A stretch of DNA of 64,000 nucleotides from positions 1 through 64,000 of the forward strand of contig JAZKJV010010131.1 in assembly GCA_037367405.1 (NCBI GenBank), given 5' to 3'. The notes under the pieces were generated by a model, which worked only from the letters and a program-made list of their open reading frames with translations, had not been told where the DNA came from and ran no database searches. Shown here in pieces: positions 12,642 to 25,279 of this stretch. Each line of letters begins with the position of its first letter. Positions within the stretch are counted from its first letter, which is position 1. The position numbers and the translations under genes are program-made. This stretch comes from Ottelia alismoides (taxonomy: Eukaryota; Streptophyta; Magnoliopsida; Alismatales; Hydrocharitaceae).

Positions 12642-15544
12642 CTGTCAGATGTGTAGAGACTCCAGAGTTAATGATCCAAGCAGGGACATAAGTAGTGGTC
12701 GAGTTGTCTACTATATCTAACTATGGTAGCCAGACTAACAGTCGTATTGTGGAAGCACTAGGTCAAGGGTTCTGTAGAATCTGCATCAGGCAGAAGTAAT
12801 CAGCAACATTGAGTTAGATTATCTGTTCACTAGATCCTAGATCAGGAGACGCATGTACAGCTTCATAGGCATTATCATAGGCACTATTTTCTAGATGAGG
12901 AGGATAGACAAAAATTTTCCAACATTTTACTCGAATGGATAATTCTAGCGACCACAATAAATGCCTTGTAGGTACTGAGGAGTAGTAGTATCTCATCCAC
13001 GACTATGACGCAAGTGTTGTCCATGACAATGGCTAAAATCATGAGCTCAACCTCCTTAGAAGCATTGCCGTACTCCTCTCATAAATGATGCTAAGTGAGC
13101 ATAATTTTTGCAAGAGGTAAAGCTGAATGCCATCCAATAGATGTCTCCAGTTCCTGAAAATGACCAAATATAGTCTTGATCGATGGCAAATGTTAGACAT
13201 CAGGAACTGCTCCTTCACTACTTGATATCTAGGTTGCAGTATAATGAGAAAGTGATATATGTTCAGTTAGATCGCTCCTACACCTATTTGATACAACATG
13301 CAACCAGAAAAATCATGAGCTCCTCACATAGGCCAGTGAGGCGCATGTAGTACTCAACAAGAGTAAAATCGTCTCAAGATGCAGACTAGATCAACTTGTA
13401 GATGTCGACGAACAAGACTCGGTCATCTTTAGGAAGAAGGTTTTGTTCTAGGTTGTCCCACATATTCTTGGCGATGTCCTGTAGAGTAGATTCATGGTAA
13501 TGTGCAGTTCGACACTGTTGCTCATCCAAGTGATGTCATGGTAGTTGTCTCCAAGCCATGTGTCTTAGTCTTTGTCTGCCTCTTTCAAAGATTTCATCAG
13601 AATGTATCTCTAATGATGGAAACAGAGAGTTAGTATTGCTATTGGTCAAGTCAAAGTTCTTGCAGCAAAGTCAAAGTCTTCAATTGATAGCTCATTGCAA
13701 CCTCGGCTAATTGATCATTCACTGATCATTTATGACACTTCATTGATCGATCATTCTGCAGCCACTTGGTGAACACTTTGAACCGATTGATCAATTGATC
13801 TTGTATGACCGGTAAGACACATTGATCGATCATGTCTTTAGTTATGATCAATCATTTTTTGAATGTTCTCTGTTCTTAACAATTATTTTTTAGTGATTAA
13901 TAAGTCATATTTTATGATCGATTATTTTAATTTTAATTTCGTAATTGATCTGTTGATCTATCACTTTCTTTTGTCGGATTGATCATTCGAGCATTGATCG
14001 ATAAGTTCAGATGTAAACATTGTTATTTTTGGATTCTGACAGTTCCAAAGCTCAAACCCTGTAAAAGGATATCCCTACCTTCTCATTTCAACATGCAATG
14101 CATTCGCATATTCTTCTCTCTCTCATTCTTGAGTGCTCATATTTTCAAGAGAGAAGATTTCTAAGCAGAAAGCTAGTTCCTATCTGTAGCAAGTTCCTCA
14201 AAATCTCTATGTGTAGTCAGAGATTTCCTTGAAGCTGCTTAGAAATCTATCGGTGATATCTTTCATATTATAGATTTCACTTGTGTTAGAGATATATCTT
14301 TTTTATCAAAGTATTTTATATACCTCGTTGACACATTCTCTTTGGTGATTGTTGACTATTGTTAATTGACTATCTATTTAATCAGCTCATATAATTATTT
14401 TATCTTGTTCAGGCTAACATTGTTCTGCAGATACTCTCAGAGTTCTCTCTACAAGAAGCTTGAGGTGAAGCCTCAAGCTATGTTGCAGCTAGTTCAGTTG
14501 TTGTTGCAACTTTGGTGTTTGATCCTAAGTTGTGAGTTTTTTGCTTGTAATCGATTGAGATATTCGTCTAAGTATCTCAGTATACAGTGGAATAGTTGGT
14601 TGGCTCCACTAATCAAAAATCCTAAGTCAGGAAGGATTGGGTCGTGATTTTTTACCCACATGGATTACTACATTAACATATTGTGCAATGTAGTTGTTGT
14701 TTCTGATTGGACTGGATTTTTCATCCTCTACATCTGTGAAAAGAAATTCTAGTATGTCATACTCCATTTACCCTTCCCTCCAGAGTGTATTCAATCCGCA
14801 AGTACTATCGAACCCGACCAAGGAATTTTCTTTGCCCTTAAGTTTGATAGAAGTACCTTTTACCATCACAAACAACATATTGTACAAGGGCTTGGTCTTG
14901 ATAGGAAGTGATGCCATTGTAGTCAGGTAGAAAGATCAAGAAAGTGTTTTTGTTGTTCAATTATGCATACGTAAACATGAAAGTGCCCTATAACTCACGC
15001 ACGTGCATGGCATGAGTGCATAAATCACAATGCAAAATAGACCATTTGGCCCGTGGGGACCCTAGAGGAAGCACTGTAGAGGTATAGGTCTTGCGGCATG
15101 TCTAACAACACCCGTTGGGGGAAGGTGTTGGAGGCATGGCAACACCTGTAGGGGTGTTGCAGTGGCTAGCAGAACCCAAAAGAGGGTGCAAGTGACCCTA
15201 GGTGACTAATAGGTGGCTGGCAACACCCAAGAGGGAGGGGGAGTGGGTGTGGGGGACCCTAGAGGCACCCTAGAGGCACCCTAGAGGTGAGATGTGCCAC
15301 CTATAGGTCACTGACAACACCCATGAGGGTAGGCGACACATGCAACGATGCAAATAAGGTGCTAGAGATGCCAGTGAAGGTCAATGATGCTCGCAACTTC
15401 AACCTAGAGCGGTTATATGCCTCGCATGAGGCCCTATGTGAGGGATAAGGTGTCATGTAGGCGTTGGAGATGGAGATAGGCTTAGAGATGGTGGCGATAT
15501 GTTTTACATCAGAACCCTAGTTTAGGATCGTTGCTCTGATACCA
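12642..15544 (-). pseudogene. Decayed Ty1/Copia gag and leader
   Basis: Read on the minus strand from the primer binding site at 15533-15544, this is a repeat-rich leader (about 15400-15000). It is followed by a gag start near 14930 (with TSIKLKGKE, as in Copia gag N-termini) and, beyond an insertion, more gag at 13650-13000 (CGTT, then KDDRVLFVDIYKL and EYYMRLTGLCEEL in different frames). It is full of stops and frameshifts. Its 3' end seems to have been removed by LTR C. Related to the fragment at 60150-61217. Confidence 0.6.
13650..14690 (+). mobile_element. Probable solo LTR inside the Copia gag
   Basis: This stretch interrupts the minus-strand gag. Its first third is crowded with TGATC and ATCGATC words. 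Its last part (GGGTCGTGATTTTTTACCCA near 14639-14658) recurs in reverse orientation near 27638-27655, as expected for two copies of one LTR family, perhaps SIRE-like Copia. Ends and target duplication are not clear, so the limits are approximate. Confidence 0.35.
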
Positions 15545-15698
15545 TGTAGAAAAGAGAATGAATTGTTGTGTCTTATTCCATAGATATAAGATTTCTTATA
15601 TATCATGAAACCCTAGAGAACAAAAAAAAAGAACTACATAAAAGTTCCCTAATGGTTACATGGCTTAATAATTAAATAGAAGATAAAATAACTCTACA
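15533..15698 (-). mobile_element. Copia 5' LTR with primer binding site
   Basis: On the minus strand a 154-bp LTR (15545-15698, TGTAGAGTTATT... to ...TTTTCTACA) is followed directly by TGGTATCAGAGC (15533-15544), the standard Copia site complementary to initiator Met-tRNA. The partner LTR was not found. Confidence 0.65.
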
Positions 15699-15784
15699 AT
15701 ATTTTAAAGAAAAGACTAATGTAGCAAGACAAGGGTCATGTACTGGGTAGTTACTCCCATGTGTCTTTAGCTATTGTGATGCAT

Positions 15785-16134
15785 GTGCCACTACCTTGCC
15801 ATGTTTCAACAGAACCACACCAAGTACTTCCTTGTATGAATGAATGTATATAGTAAATTCTTCAATGTCGATGGATAAAGTAAGGATAGATAGAGTTGTT
15901 AACCACTCCTTTAGTGTTTGGAAAATGGTTTCACATGTATTAGACCATACAGAAGGTACTCTTTCTAGATTAATCTAATTAAGTACAAGGCTAATTGTAA
16001 AAAGTCCTCCACAAATCTTATAGAATACCTAGCCAGTCCCAGAAAAGATCGTATTTTATAACAATTTTTAAATATTCCCATCTCATAATTACATTTTCCC
16101 CTTAAATGACATTTCCTAGAAAGGATATCTTAAA
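15785..16134 (-). pseudogene. Ty3/Gypsy pol remnant (RT thumb and RNase H)
   Basis: On the minus strand, broken frames read FLGNVI, FWDWLGIL and a segment resembling the start of Gypsy RNase H. This is the downstream part of the reverse transcriptase fragment at 25280-26562. The two halves are separated by the LTR element at 16301-25274. Many stops; not functional. Confidence 0.55.
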
Positions 16135-16300
16135 ATGTAATAAGCCTTCTTTCACTATAAGTAGGGTCGGTTACATGGATTCTTACTCAAGCCCATTCAA
16201 AGATTCGACGTCTTTACGTTGGCCGTCAACTACCTAACGCAGCCCCTGCAAGAGTGGGATTTGAATCCTGGTCTTCTGTGTGGTAGACATACTGTACTAC
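16135..16300 (-). repeat. Short RTE-like tail and tRNA-like stretch
   Basis: AGTAGGGTCGGTTACATGGA near 16162 matches the 3' tail of the RTE LINEs elsewhere in the window in reverse orientation. GGGATTTGAATCCTGG (16257-16272) resembles a tRNA B-box and may belong to a SINE. No gene is seen. Confidence 0.4.
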
Positions 16301-19226
16301 TGATGAAACCATGTTTCATGATGATAATTCACTGAAATTAACCCCCTATCTTAGACGAGGTGTCAATAAAAACCAGACAAAGTTTGTAATTATCAGAGTC
16401 ATTGATTAAATTAAAAACACAGAAAATATCAAAATTAAAATCAGTGGTGTTTTTAGCCTTAAAAATAAACTCAAAAATATTTTATGTCTTTATTTGACCT
16501 CATCTACATTTTTTTGTCAACATGAAACTTGTAGATTTCATTGAGATCTACAACTTCCATGTTTTGAGTTTTTCCAAATTCGGCCATCTACCCCCTCATA
16601 ATTCACTTTCTATATTCGAATAACTTGATTGGTCCACGTGGCGCCTTCTGGTTGCACCACGCACCGCCTCCTCTTCATCGTCCGGTGGCCTGCCTGTTCT
16701 CCTCATCGCCACCGTCCAATCCCGTTGTGATCACCGCCCTTCGATCAGAGCCTGGGATGCATCATAGCCGCTCGCCAGCATCGTGGCCTCCTTGCGCCAC
16801 GTGGCAGCGTTTGCACCGCCCCATCTTCTCCATCTTAGCCGCTCTCTTCACCCATGTCCTCTACCATCCAATCACATCCCTGAATCCATCATAGCCAACC
16901 GCTGGCGCCTCGCCTTCAGCATGTCATGTGGCATTGGCTGCATCGTGCAATTGCGCCCCATCGATCTTATCCAGACCATTCGTTACCACCCGCTTCGTAG
17001 CTGCTGGATCACGAGATCCAACGGCCATGAGGTCATCCCCTACCTCCGGTCGCCTCTCTCACCCACGTTCACCAGCACGCGAACCACCTTCCCCCTTCCA
17101 TTACACCCTGAGTCCACGTTCCCCATCTCCAAGCTCTAACCACCCCACGACGTACCCCGATCATCCACGATACTCGCGAGACTCCACGCACCCCACGACG
17201 ACCTTCGCCTCATCCCTTATTCTTCCCGCAATCCACGGCCATCACCTACGAAACCGCCACCTCTGAGCTTTAAATACACCATCTCCTTCGCATGTCACAA
17301 CTGTCCACCTTTACGCGCGGCTCCGCCCAGCCCCTCTAATCCTCCCCGTGACAGGGGGAGGGATGATCAAGGCGCAACGAAGGCGCGAGCCCCTGGTGAT
17401 GACCCTAAGCCATGGTAGGCTTAGCCCCGCAGAGCTCCGCCTCCGTCAAGCTGCCCCACCCGGTTGAGGGGTCCATCGATGATCGGAGTGTATTCCAGAC
17501 ACTCAACCCAAGCCTCTGACCGCCATTGTTCCCCAGGTAAGCTTCCTCAAACTCCCTTGTATTTTTTTATCATTTTTTCTGAATTTACTAAGTCGTTCTA
17601 TGCTCTATCACTCTTCATCGTTCATCCTTCGAGCTTCGCCACAACTCCACCTTCCACGCGCACACCTCTGATCACTCTCCCTACCCTCCATAACCCATGA
17701 CCACTTCCGTCCCAACTCCTCTGGGCTCGCCGGAGAAGAACCCTGTCTGCCACTTGTTGTGTCCCATCACGGCATTTCATCTCGTCCCACCTCGCTTCCA
17801 CGTTATGCACAGAACACTTTGGCTTTGGCACTAATGCTGCAGGTGTTCCCCAATTCAATGATTGGAGAGCTCGCCGGAGTTCTCTGGGCGAGCTCCATAT
17901 CCATCACCGGAGCAGCTAGGGCCCTCTCCACGCATAGCCGCAGCTCGCCCAGACCTGGAGCTTCATCGACAACCAGTCAAGAGAGTCGGGCGAGCTTCAT
18001 CGACACCATAGACGAGCGGCGGAGCTCTGATCACCTCGCAAGAGTTCGAAGATCGCCACCCACCTACGGCCGAGGAGGAAGAAGCAGCATCCGTTGGATG
18101 CTCCTCCTCGGAGCTCATCCACCGGCTCAACAGAAACCATGTTGCAATCTCACGTAGCCTACATGTACCGTCAGATCCTCGAGATCTGACGGTCTTCGAT
18201 GGTCCATGTGTCATCGCCTGAGCTTCTCCGAGCCTCAGCACCAGACCAGCAGACTTGAGGGCTTCAAACCTATCCCGGGCCTCCCCAGAGCCCTGAGCCT
18301 CTTCCGAACCTAGCCGAAGCTGCTCTAAGCCTCCTCCGAGCCTGGACCTTCACCGAGCTTGGAGCTCACGTGTACAACACGTGCGATCTGGGTAAATTGC
18401 AGGAAGGTCCACACACTTCTTCAAAATTGCAGATAGGTCCTGAGACCACTTGTTATCCACGCGTGTTTGGGGCATTTTGCAACCGACCCCTTACGAGTTT
18501 GAATAATTGCAGAAATACCCCCGCACGTGTGGGTTATTTACAGGGAAGGTCCTGCGCCTTATTTTATTTGCATTTTAATCCTTCCCAAGGACATGTTTCC
18601 TAGATATCTTTCATGTTTTTCTTGCATTTATGCCCTTAGACTTAATGTTTAATATATTGACCATTTTAAATCGAATTTGATGATTTCAATCTCATTTTAA
18701 TGCTCGTTTCATTACCTACATTATGACGTGGTTGATTTACTGAATTGACACACATTTCATCTTGCTAAAATTAATTGAAGTGTCATGTACTTTGTTCATA
18801 TCAATGTCAATTTATGTTTTAATGCAAAACATGATTTGATCCTGAAATTGACTCCTTAAATTGCTCATTGTACTCAAATGTTGTAGGGGCATATTTTTGC
18901 ATAGCATCGCATATAGTTGCATGATTAAAAATCAAATAAAAAAATGCAAGTTTCCTGATTACTTAATTCATATTGTCATGCCCTCATGAATTCATTGACC
19001 TACGTTATCCAACACTTAGATAAATCAATCTAAGTCTAAATATGACGAGAGAGGCTCGTGTCCCTGAGTTCGACCTTGGACTTGCCCAAGCAAAATATAA
19101 ATATGACCATTTGATTCAATTGACATATTAAATTAGATGGTTTTTGACGGACCGAATTCAGCCTGACTACAATGACCGCTGAGTGTTAGTTCCACACTTT
19201 TAAAGGGTTGGATTTGCGACTCGTCA
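16301..19226 (+). repeat. LTR D (5' LTR)
   Basis: Starts TGATGAAACC and ends ACTCGTCA. It pairs with 22369-25274. The C-rich middle (16620-18370) opens several long frames rich in P, S, R and H, but the same stretch in LTR E is shifted and altered without protein conservation. Confidence 0.8.
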
Positions 19227-19228
19227 AA

Positions 19229-19246
19229 TGGCGCATTTGTCAGGGA
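19229..19246 (+). other. Primer binding site
   Basis: TGGCGCATTTGTCAGGGA lies two bases after LTR D. It resembles the tRNA-Asp-type site used by Tat/Ogre-like elements, with about four changes. Confidence 0.6.
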
Positions 19247-20348
19247 CATGACTCATATTTTGTCTTGTTTGGATTTTTATTTATTCAATTAAGTGTTTTA
19301 TTTATATAGGTTGATTTGTTTATTTATCTTGCATCGTGAAATTTTTTCAATTGATCTCTCACATGTGCTTTTGTGGCAGGGCCTTTGATGCTCAAGGAGG
19401 CGAGGAGCATGTACTCCCTTGCCGCGAGGAGCCGCGGAGCAATTTTTGGAGATGATTGAAAAAAATGTATTTCGCTTTTTCATGTGCTTGTAATAATCGT
19501 CTTTACAGCGGTCTTCGATCGAAGACTCGTGCTTGTAGATGAACGATTTATATGTGGTTGTGTGGGGATCGTCCCCACTTGAGTGTCGACCTAGGACGAG
19601 GCACACAGCTCTTTAAGCTTATTTCATCATTTCATTTTATATGTGCTTGCTCGTAGGTAGGACACACTTTAAATAAAGACGCACATAGCATCGCCTCACT
19701 TAGCCAAATTCTCAAGATGTTCTTCTCCGCTAATAGAAGCATGTTAGGTGCGGTTTTCAATCGACTTGCATACATATTATTCTGGTTTTCAAAATAGTCC
19801 AATTTTCACGTATTTTTGCTGAGGCACTGCATGTTTTCTCGCATAGCCTAGATCATGGTTTTTACCGATTACATGGTTTTTCTTGACTTCCCCTCCTAGC
19901 TTGATCACCTAGGTTAAAGGAAAATAGGAATGAGCGGTAGACGATGATTGCTTAGTTTATGTGCTCACCTTAATTCAGTGATAACCTTGAAGCTTAATAA
20001 TTGGGACTGTTAATTGCAAGTCAACATAAAAAAATGGAGTAAAATCTTGTTTTGGGAGAGCAACACCCGAGTTTACGTAGTTGGTTTTACGTAACATTTT
20101 TCCGCTTAAAAATAGAATGTTTTAATCACCAATAAAACCGACAAGATAATAAACCAACATTTGTTGGTTTCACATGTGAGTTGGTGAAATAAAAGGGTGT
20201 TGCATGCTTTTTTGAGCCATGGATTTTTTGACACCCTCCCCAGAGCCTTAGATACTCCATTGATCTTCGAAGATTCATCCACTCACTTGTATATCCATCT
20301 ATCTTTTTCGTTCACCTCGGGTCTCTCCCAGGATCAACTCTCAATCTT

Positions 20349-20384
20349 TATACTTAGGCTACTCTTAGCCTAAGTATAGGGGGG
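20349..20384 (+). repeat. Hairpin 1 followed by a G run
   Basis: Perfect 13-bp arms TATACTTAGGCTA (20349-20361) and TAGCCTAAGTATA (20366-20378) around a CTCT loop, immediately followed by GGGGGG. The right arm plus G run is the same AAGTATAGGGGG found at the true polypurine tract. Confidence 0.85.
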
Positions 20385-20426
20385 ACCCGAGTCTCTGTGA
20401 TTTTTCTACTTATCTTTCCTTACCTC

Positions 20427-20463
20427 TATACTTAGGTTATTTCTAACCTAAGTATAGGGAGAG
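20427..20463 (+). repeat. Hairpin 2 followed by a purine run
   Basis: Perfect 13-bp arms TATACTTAGGTTA (20427-20439) and TAACCTAAGTATA (20444-20456) around a TTTC loop, followed by GGGAGAG. The stem differs from hairpin 1 by a paired C-G to T-A change. A third, hairpin-free copy of AAGTATAGGGGGG lies at 20550-20562. Confidence 0.85.
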
Positions 20464-22340
20464 CCCTCCTTAGTTCCCGTATATTTTCCTATATTTAAAT
20501 GAACCTATGGACTTGTATCATTTAGTGCTATGAGGACATAGCAAAGTTTAAGTATAGGGGGGTATACCATTTATACAGTATGTGTACTTTAGCTAAAATC
20601 TAAAAATTATGACAAATTTAAAACTTTTTGGGCTAAAGTAAAATCCTTTGAACTAATTGGACAAAATTATTTTCAAGGCTTTCTACATTATGTTACACTA
20701 ATTTTATAAAAAAATATTTTTGAAAATGATTTGAAAGATGAGTTTCTCCTGTTTTGAAAAATCTTTTGAAAATATTGTTGAAAATCTTTACTTGTGTGAC
20801 ATGATATTGAATTTTTTTTTTGATTTTAAGGAAAGTTGAGTCTAACCTGTGTTCTAACCTTTAATAAAAAATTCATAAAATTGAGAAAAATCCAAAAATC
20901 CTTTAAGAGTCAGATTGACTACTAAATCCAAATAAGTAGCCGCGTTCAGTGAGGGTTCGCCCTTAGCAGAGTGAGTGGTTTAGAGGACATCGTGTAAGGC
21001 TCCGTCCTTAAGCAACTGGCTCTGGCCTGTACTTACACCCTTACTGGCTAAATGCAGATGCATCTACTTAATTGAGTTTAGACAGTCATAATGTCTTTAA
21101 AAAAATGATGATGAAGGAGTTGGATTAAATCCCCTACATTCTCACTTCCACCCAGGATCTGAATTGTTCAAGAAAGCTTGATTTGTGAGGTCTTGAGATT
21201 TTAGGTTAACCAGCCTTAGCCATCAGGGTCTTATACTTAATCATCCACATTCCCCTAGATTTCAAGATTTGCGTGCTATATTGCATGCTTAGTCTCCGAC
21301 CTTAAGAATATGATCAGCACATCACATGCACGACTCCGGTTTCGATGAGATGAGTTGACTCTTCACTTGAGGGACTGGGCTGGAGGATTTGAGTCTGGAC
21401 TTGATCTAATGATGCTCGAGGATGGGATAAAATCTTTGAAGGCTTAATGAAACCTGAGTGTCATCACCTTTAGCCAATATGAGAACTTGGTTCTTATACT
21501 AATCTCTTGACATTGAACTGAGTGTCAGGGTGTGAAATAAACAAAAATGTTGATCAATGTGCACCAACTCTTGGTAAAAGTAGTGGAGCTAGCCAAAAAT
21601 ACTACAAATCAACAAAATGTCAAAGAAAAGTTCTCATTCCACAAAGTCAAATATCAAAGAACTTCCACCAAAGGCGAGCGCTCCCAACCATTTCAAAGTG
21701 TCCACTTGGACCACCGCTATTAGGATCAGGAGTAGGGCTTGCACCAAAAAAGGACTCTGCATCGTAAATGCTACAAGTCTGGGTGTAGAAGGTACGATAG
21801 GTACTCAAAAGAGACACACCCCGGTGTATTCCCAGGAAAATAAGTGCAGATGGCTCCAACTTCTCTTGACGGACGCACTGATCAATACCAAAAATATGTG
21901 TTGCATAATAAGGCACTAGAGAGAATCCTTGTTCCAATGAGAAGGAGAGAATAAATGACACAATCTCATTCCCTCCGTTACTGGCCTTCCATCTACACTT
22001 TCAAGTCTAACAACTAAAGAGACGGTGGACGGAATGCAAGATTTGATTTATTCCCTAGTGTTGAGGATCAGGTCTTTAGGAGAATTTCTTGAACCAAGAC
22101 CTTGGGTGACGTTTTGACTCTACTCTCGCGAACGCAGTCAACACTAAATGTCATATACTTAGTTTATATGTACACCAGAGAGAGTCTAGATAACTAGAAG
22201 AATCGGGTGCCTCTTGATTAAGGTTGGGTTGAGCTCTAAGATTTTGGATCTCTAAATTTGAGAGGACTTGAATGGATTAGATCTTGTACGCACATGCACA
22301 AGGGGGTTAATCCAGTTCATTCATTTTCTTTGGTGCTCGG

Positions 22341-22368
22341 GGACGAGCATAGTTTAAGTATAGGGGGT
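22341..22368 (+). other. Polypurine tract of LTR E
   Basis: GGACGAGCATAG then TTTAAGTATAGGGGGT, directly before TGATGAAACC. This is the plus-strand primer site expected at this position. Confidence 0.75.
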
Positions 22369-25274
22369 TGATGAAACCATGTTTCATACTTATAATTCAC
22401 TAAAATTAACCCCCTATCTTAGATGAGGTGTCAATAAAAACCACACAAAGTTTTGTAATTATCAGGGTCATTAAATAAATTAAAAACATAAAAAATGTCA
22501 AAATTAAAATCCGTGGTGTTTCTATCCTTAAAATTACCCTAAAAAATTTGTCTTTATTTGACCTCATCTCTATTTTTGATCAACATAAAACTTGTAGATC
22601 TCATCAAGATCTACAACTTTCATGTTTTGAGTTTTTCTTACCCCCCTCATAATTCACTTTCTATATTTGAATAACATGATTGGGCCACGTGGCACCTTAT
22701 GGTTGTGCCACGCAGCCTGGTCCTTCTCGCGCCACGTGCCTCCTCCTCTCCGTCGTCTGATGGCCTGCATGTTCTCCTCATCGCCACCGTCCAATCCCGC
22801 TGTGATCACCGCCCTTCGATCAGAGCCTGGGATCCATCACAGCCGCTCGCCAGCACCGTGGCCTCCTCGTGCCATGTGGCGACGTTTGCACCACCCGATC
22901 TTCTCCATCTTAGCCGCTCTCTTCACCCATGTCCTCTACCATCCGATCACGTCCATGAATCCATCACAGCCATCCGCTGGTGCCTCACCTTCAATATGCC
23001 ACGTGGCATTGGCTGCATCGTGCACTCACGCCCCATCGATCTTATCCAGACAATTTGTTACTGCCCGCTTCGTAGCCGTTGGATCACGAGATCCAAAGGC
23101 CACGAGGTCATCCCCTACCTCCGGTCGCCTCTCTCACCCACGTTCACTAGCTCGCGAACCACCTTCCCCCATCCATTTCTCCCTGAGTCCGCGTTCCCCA
23201 TCTCCAAGCTCTAACTGCCCCACAACGTACCCCTATCATCCACGATCCTCGCGAGCCTCCACGCACCCTACGATGACCTCCGCCTCGTCCCTTATTCTTC
23301 CTGCAATCCACGACCATCACCCGCAAAACCGCCACCTCTGAGCTTTAAATACTCAATCTCCTCCGCATGCCACCGCCATCCACCTTTACGCGGGGCTCCG
23401 CCCAGCCCCTCTCTTCCTCCCCGTGACAGAGGGAGGGCTGATCGAGGCGCAACAAAGGTGCGAGCCCACGATGATGACCCTAAGCCATGGTAGGCTTAGC
23501 CCCGCGGAGCTCCGCCTCCGCCAAGCTGCCATACCCGACTGAGGGGTCCAGCGATGACCGGAGTGTCTTCCAAACACTCATCCCAAGCCTCCGACTGCCA
23601 TTGTTCCCCAAGTAAGCTTCCTCAAACTCCCTTGTATTTTTTTTATCATTTTCTCTGAATTTACTAGGTCGTTCTACGCTCTATCACTCTTCATCATTCA
23701 TCCTCCGAGCTTCGCCACAACTCCACCTTCCACGCACACACCTCTGATCACTCTCCCTACCCTCCATAACCCAAAACCACTTCCGACCCAACTCCTCCGG
23801 GCTCGCTGGAGAAGAACCCTGGTTGCCACTTGCTGCGTCCCATCACGACCTTTCATCTCGTCCCACCTCGCTTCCACATTATGCACAACACGCTTCGGCT
23901 TTGACACTAACGCTGCAGGTGTTCCCCAATTCAATGATCGGAGAGCTCGCCGGAGTTCTCTTGGCGAGCTCCATATCCATCACCGGAGCAGCTAGGGACC
24001 TCTCCACGCATAGTCGCAGCTCGCCCAAACCTGGAGCTTCATCGACAATCAGTCAAGAGCGTCGGGCGAGCTTTATCGATGCCAGAGACGAGCAGTGGGA
24101 GCTCTGATCACCTCGCCGGAGTTCGAAGATTTCCACCCACCTGCGGCCTAGGAGGAAGAAGCAGCAGCCGTTGGATGCTCCTCCTCGGAGCTCATCCAAC
24201 GGCTCAACATAAGCCACGTTGCCATCTCGCGCAACCTACATGTACCGTCGGATCCTTGAGATCTGACGGTCTTCGATGGTCCACGTGTCAGTGCCCGAGC
24301 TTCTCCGAGCTCAGCACCCGACCAGCAGATTCAGGGGTTCCGAACCTATCTCGAGCCTCCCCAAAGCCCCGAGCCTCTTCCGAGCCTAGCTGAAGCTGTC
24401 CCGAGCCTGGAGCTCACGTGTACAGCACGTGCGATATGGGTAAATTGCAGGGAGGCCCACGTCTTCTTCAAAATTGTAGACAGGTCCTGAGACCACGTGT
24501 TGTTCACACGTGCATGGGGTATTTTGCAACTGACCCCTTGCGGGATTAAATAATTGCAGAAATACCCCCGCGTGTGTGGGTTATTTACAGAGAAGGTCCA
24601 TGCCTTATTTTATTTGCATTACACTCCTTCCCAGTGACTTGTTTGCTAATTATCTTTCATGTTTTTCTTGCATTTATGCCCCTGGACTTAATGTTTAATA
24701 TCTTGAGCATTTTAAATCCGAATTTGATGATTTCAGCCTCTTCTTAATGCTCGTTTCATTATCTACATTATGGCATATTTGATTTACTGAATTGACATGC
24801 ATTTCATCTTGATAAAATTAATTGAAATGTCATGTACTTTGTTCATATCAATGCCAATTTATCTTTTAATGCAAAGCATGATTTGATTATCAAATTGACT
24901 CCTTAAATTGCTCATTGTACTCAAACGTTGTAGGCACATATTTTTACATAGCATCGAATATAGTTTCTTGATTAAAAATCAAATAAAAAAATGCATGTTT
25001 CCTGATTACTTAATGCATATTGTCTTGCCCTCATGAATTCATTGACCAACGTTTATCCAACACTTAGATAAATCAATTTAAGTCTAAATATGATGAGAGA
25101 TGCTCGTGTCCCTGAGTTCTACCTTGCGCTTGCCTAAGCAAAATATAAATACGATCATTTGATTCAATTGACATATTAAATTAGATGGTTTTTGGCTGAC
25201 CGAATTCAACCCGACTGCAATGATCGCTGAGCATTATTTCCACGCTTTTAAAGGGATGGATTTGCGACTCGTCA
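22369..25274 (+). repeat. LTR E (3' LTR)
   Basis: Partner of LTR D. It ends GACTCGTCA at 25274, followed by ACTAT and the older Gypsy sequence. Confidence 0.8.
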
Positions 25275-25279
25275 ACTAT

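Larger units (their letters stand above)
19247..22350 (+). mobile_element. Non-coding internal region 3
   Basis: No retroelement domains are readable. The order of conserved blocks is the same as in 7154-9769: leader, AT-rich part, hairpin/polypurine pair, GTGCTATGAGGACATAG block, the 'gtgaggg...cttagcagag' block near 20950 and the block at 21545-21780. The reading frames at 21522-21961 differ in phase and length from the equivalent part of internal region 2, so protein coding is unlikely. Confidence 0.65.
16301..25274 (+). mobile_element. Complete LARD-like LTR element (Tat/Ogre relative)
   Basis: This 8974-bp element consists of a 2926-bp 5' LTR, a 3.1-kb internal region and a 2906-bp 3' LTR. 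It begins TG and ends CA. Flanks are ACTAC on the left and ACTAT on the right, a 5-bp target duplication with one change. It has a tRNA-Asp-like primer binding site and a canonical GGGGACGAGC...AAGTATAGGGGG 3' tract, but no recognisable protein. Long LTRs around a conserved non-coding interior match the LARD class, which depends on proteins from an autonomous relative. It inserted into an older minus-strand Gypsy pol. LTR divergence of roughly 8-10% by eye suggests it is not recent. Confidence 0.8.

Noticed and set aside
22667..24393. Long Pro/Ser/Arg-rich frames (also 16625-18241, 3731-4623)
   Set aside because: They lie in the C-rich middle of long LTRs, overlap in several phases and on both strands, and shift frame between LTR D and LTR E. 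No domain is visible.
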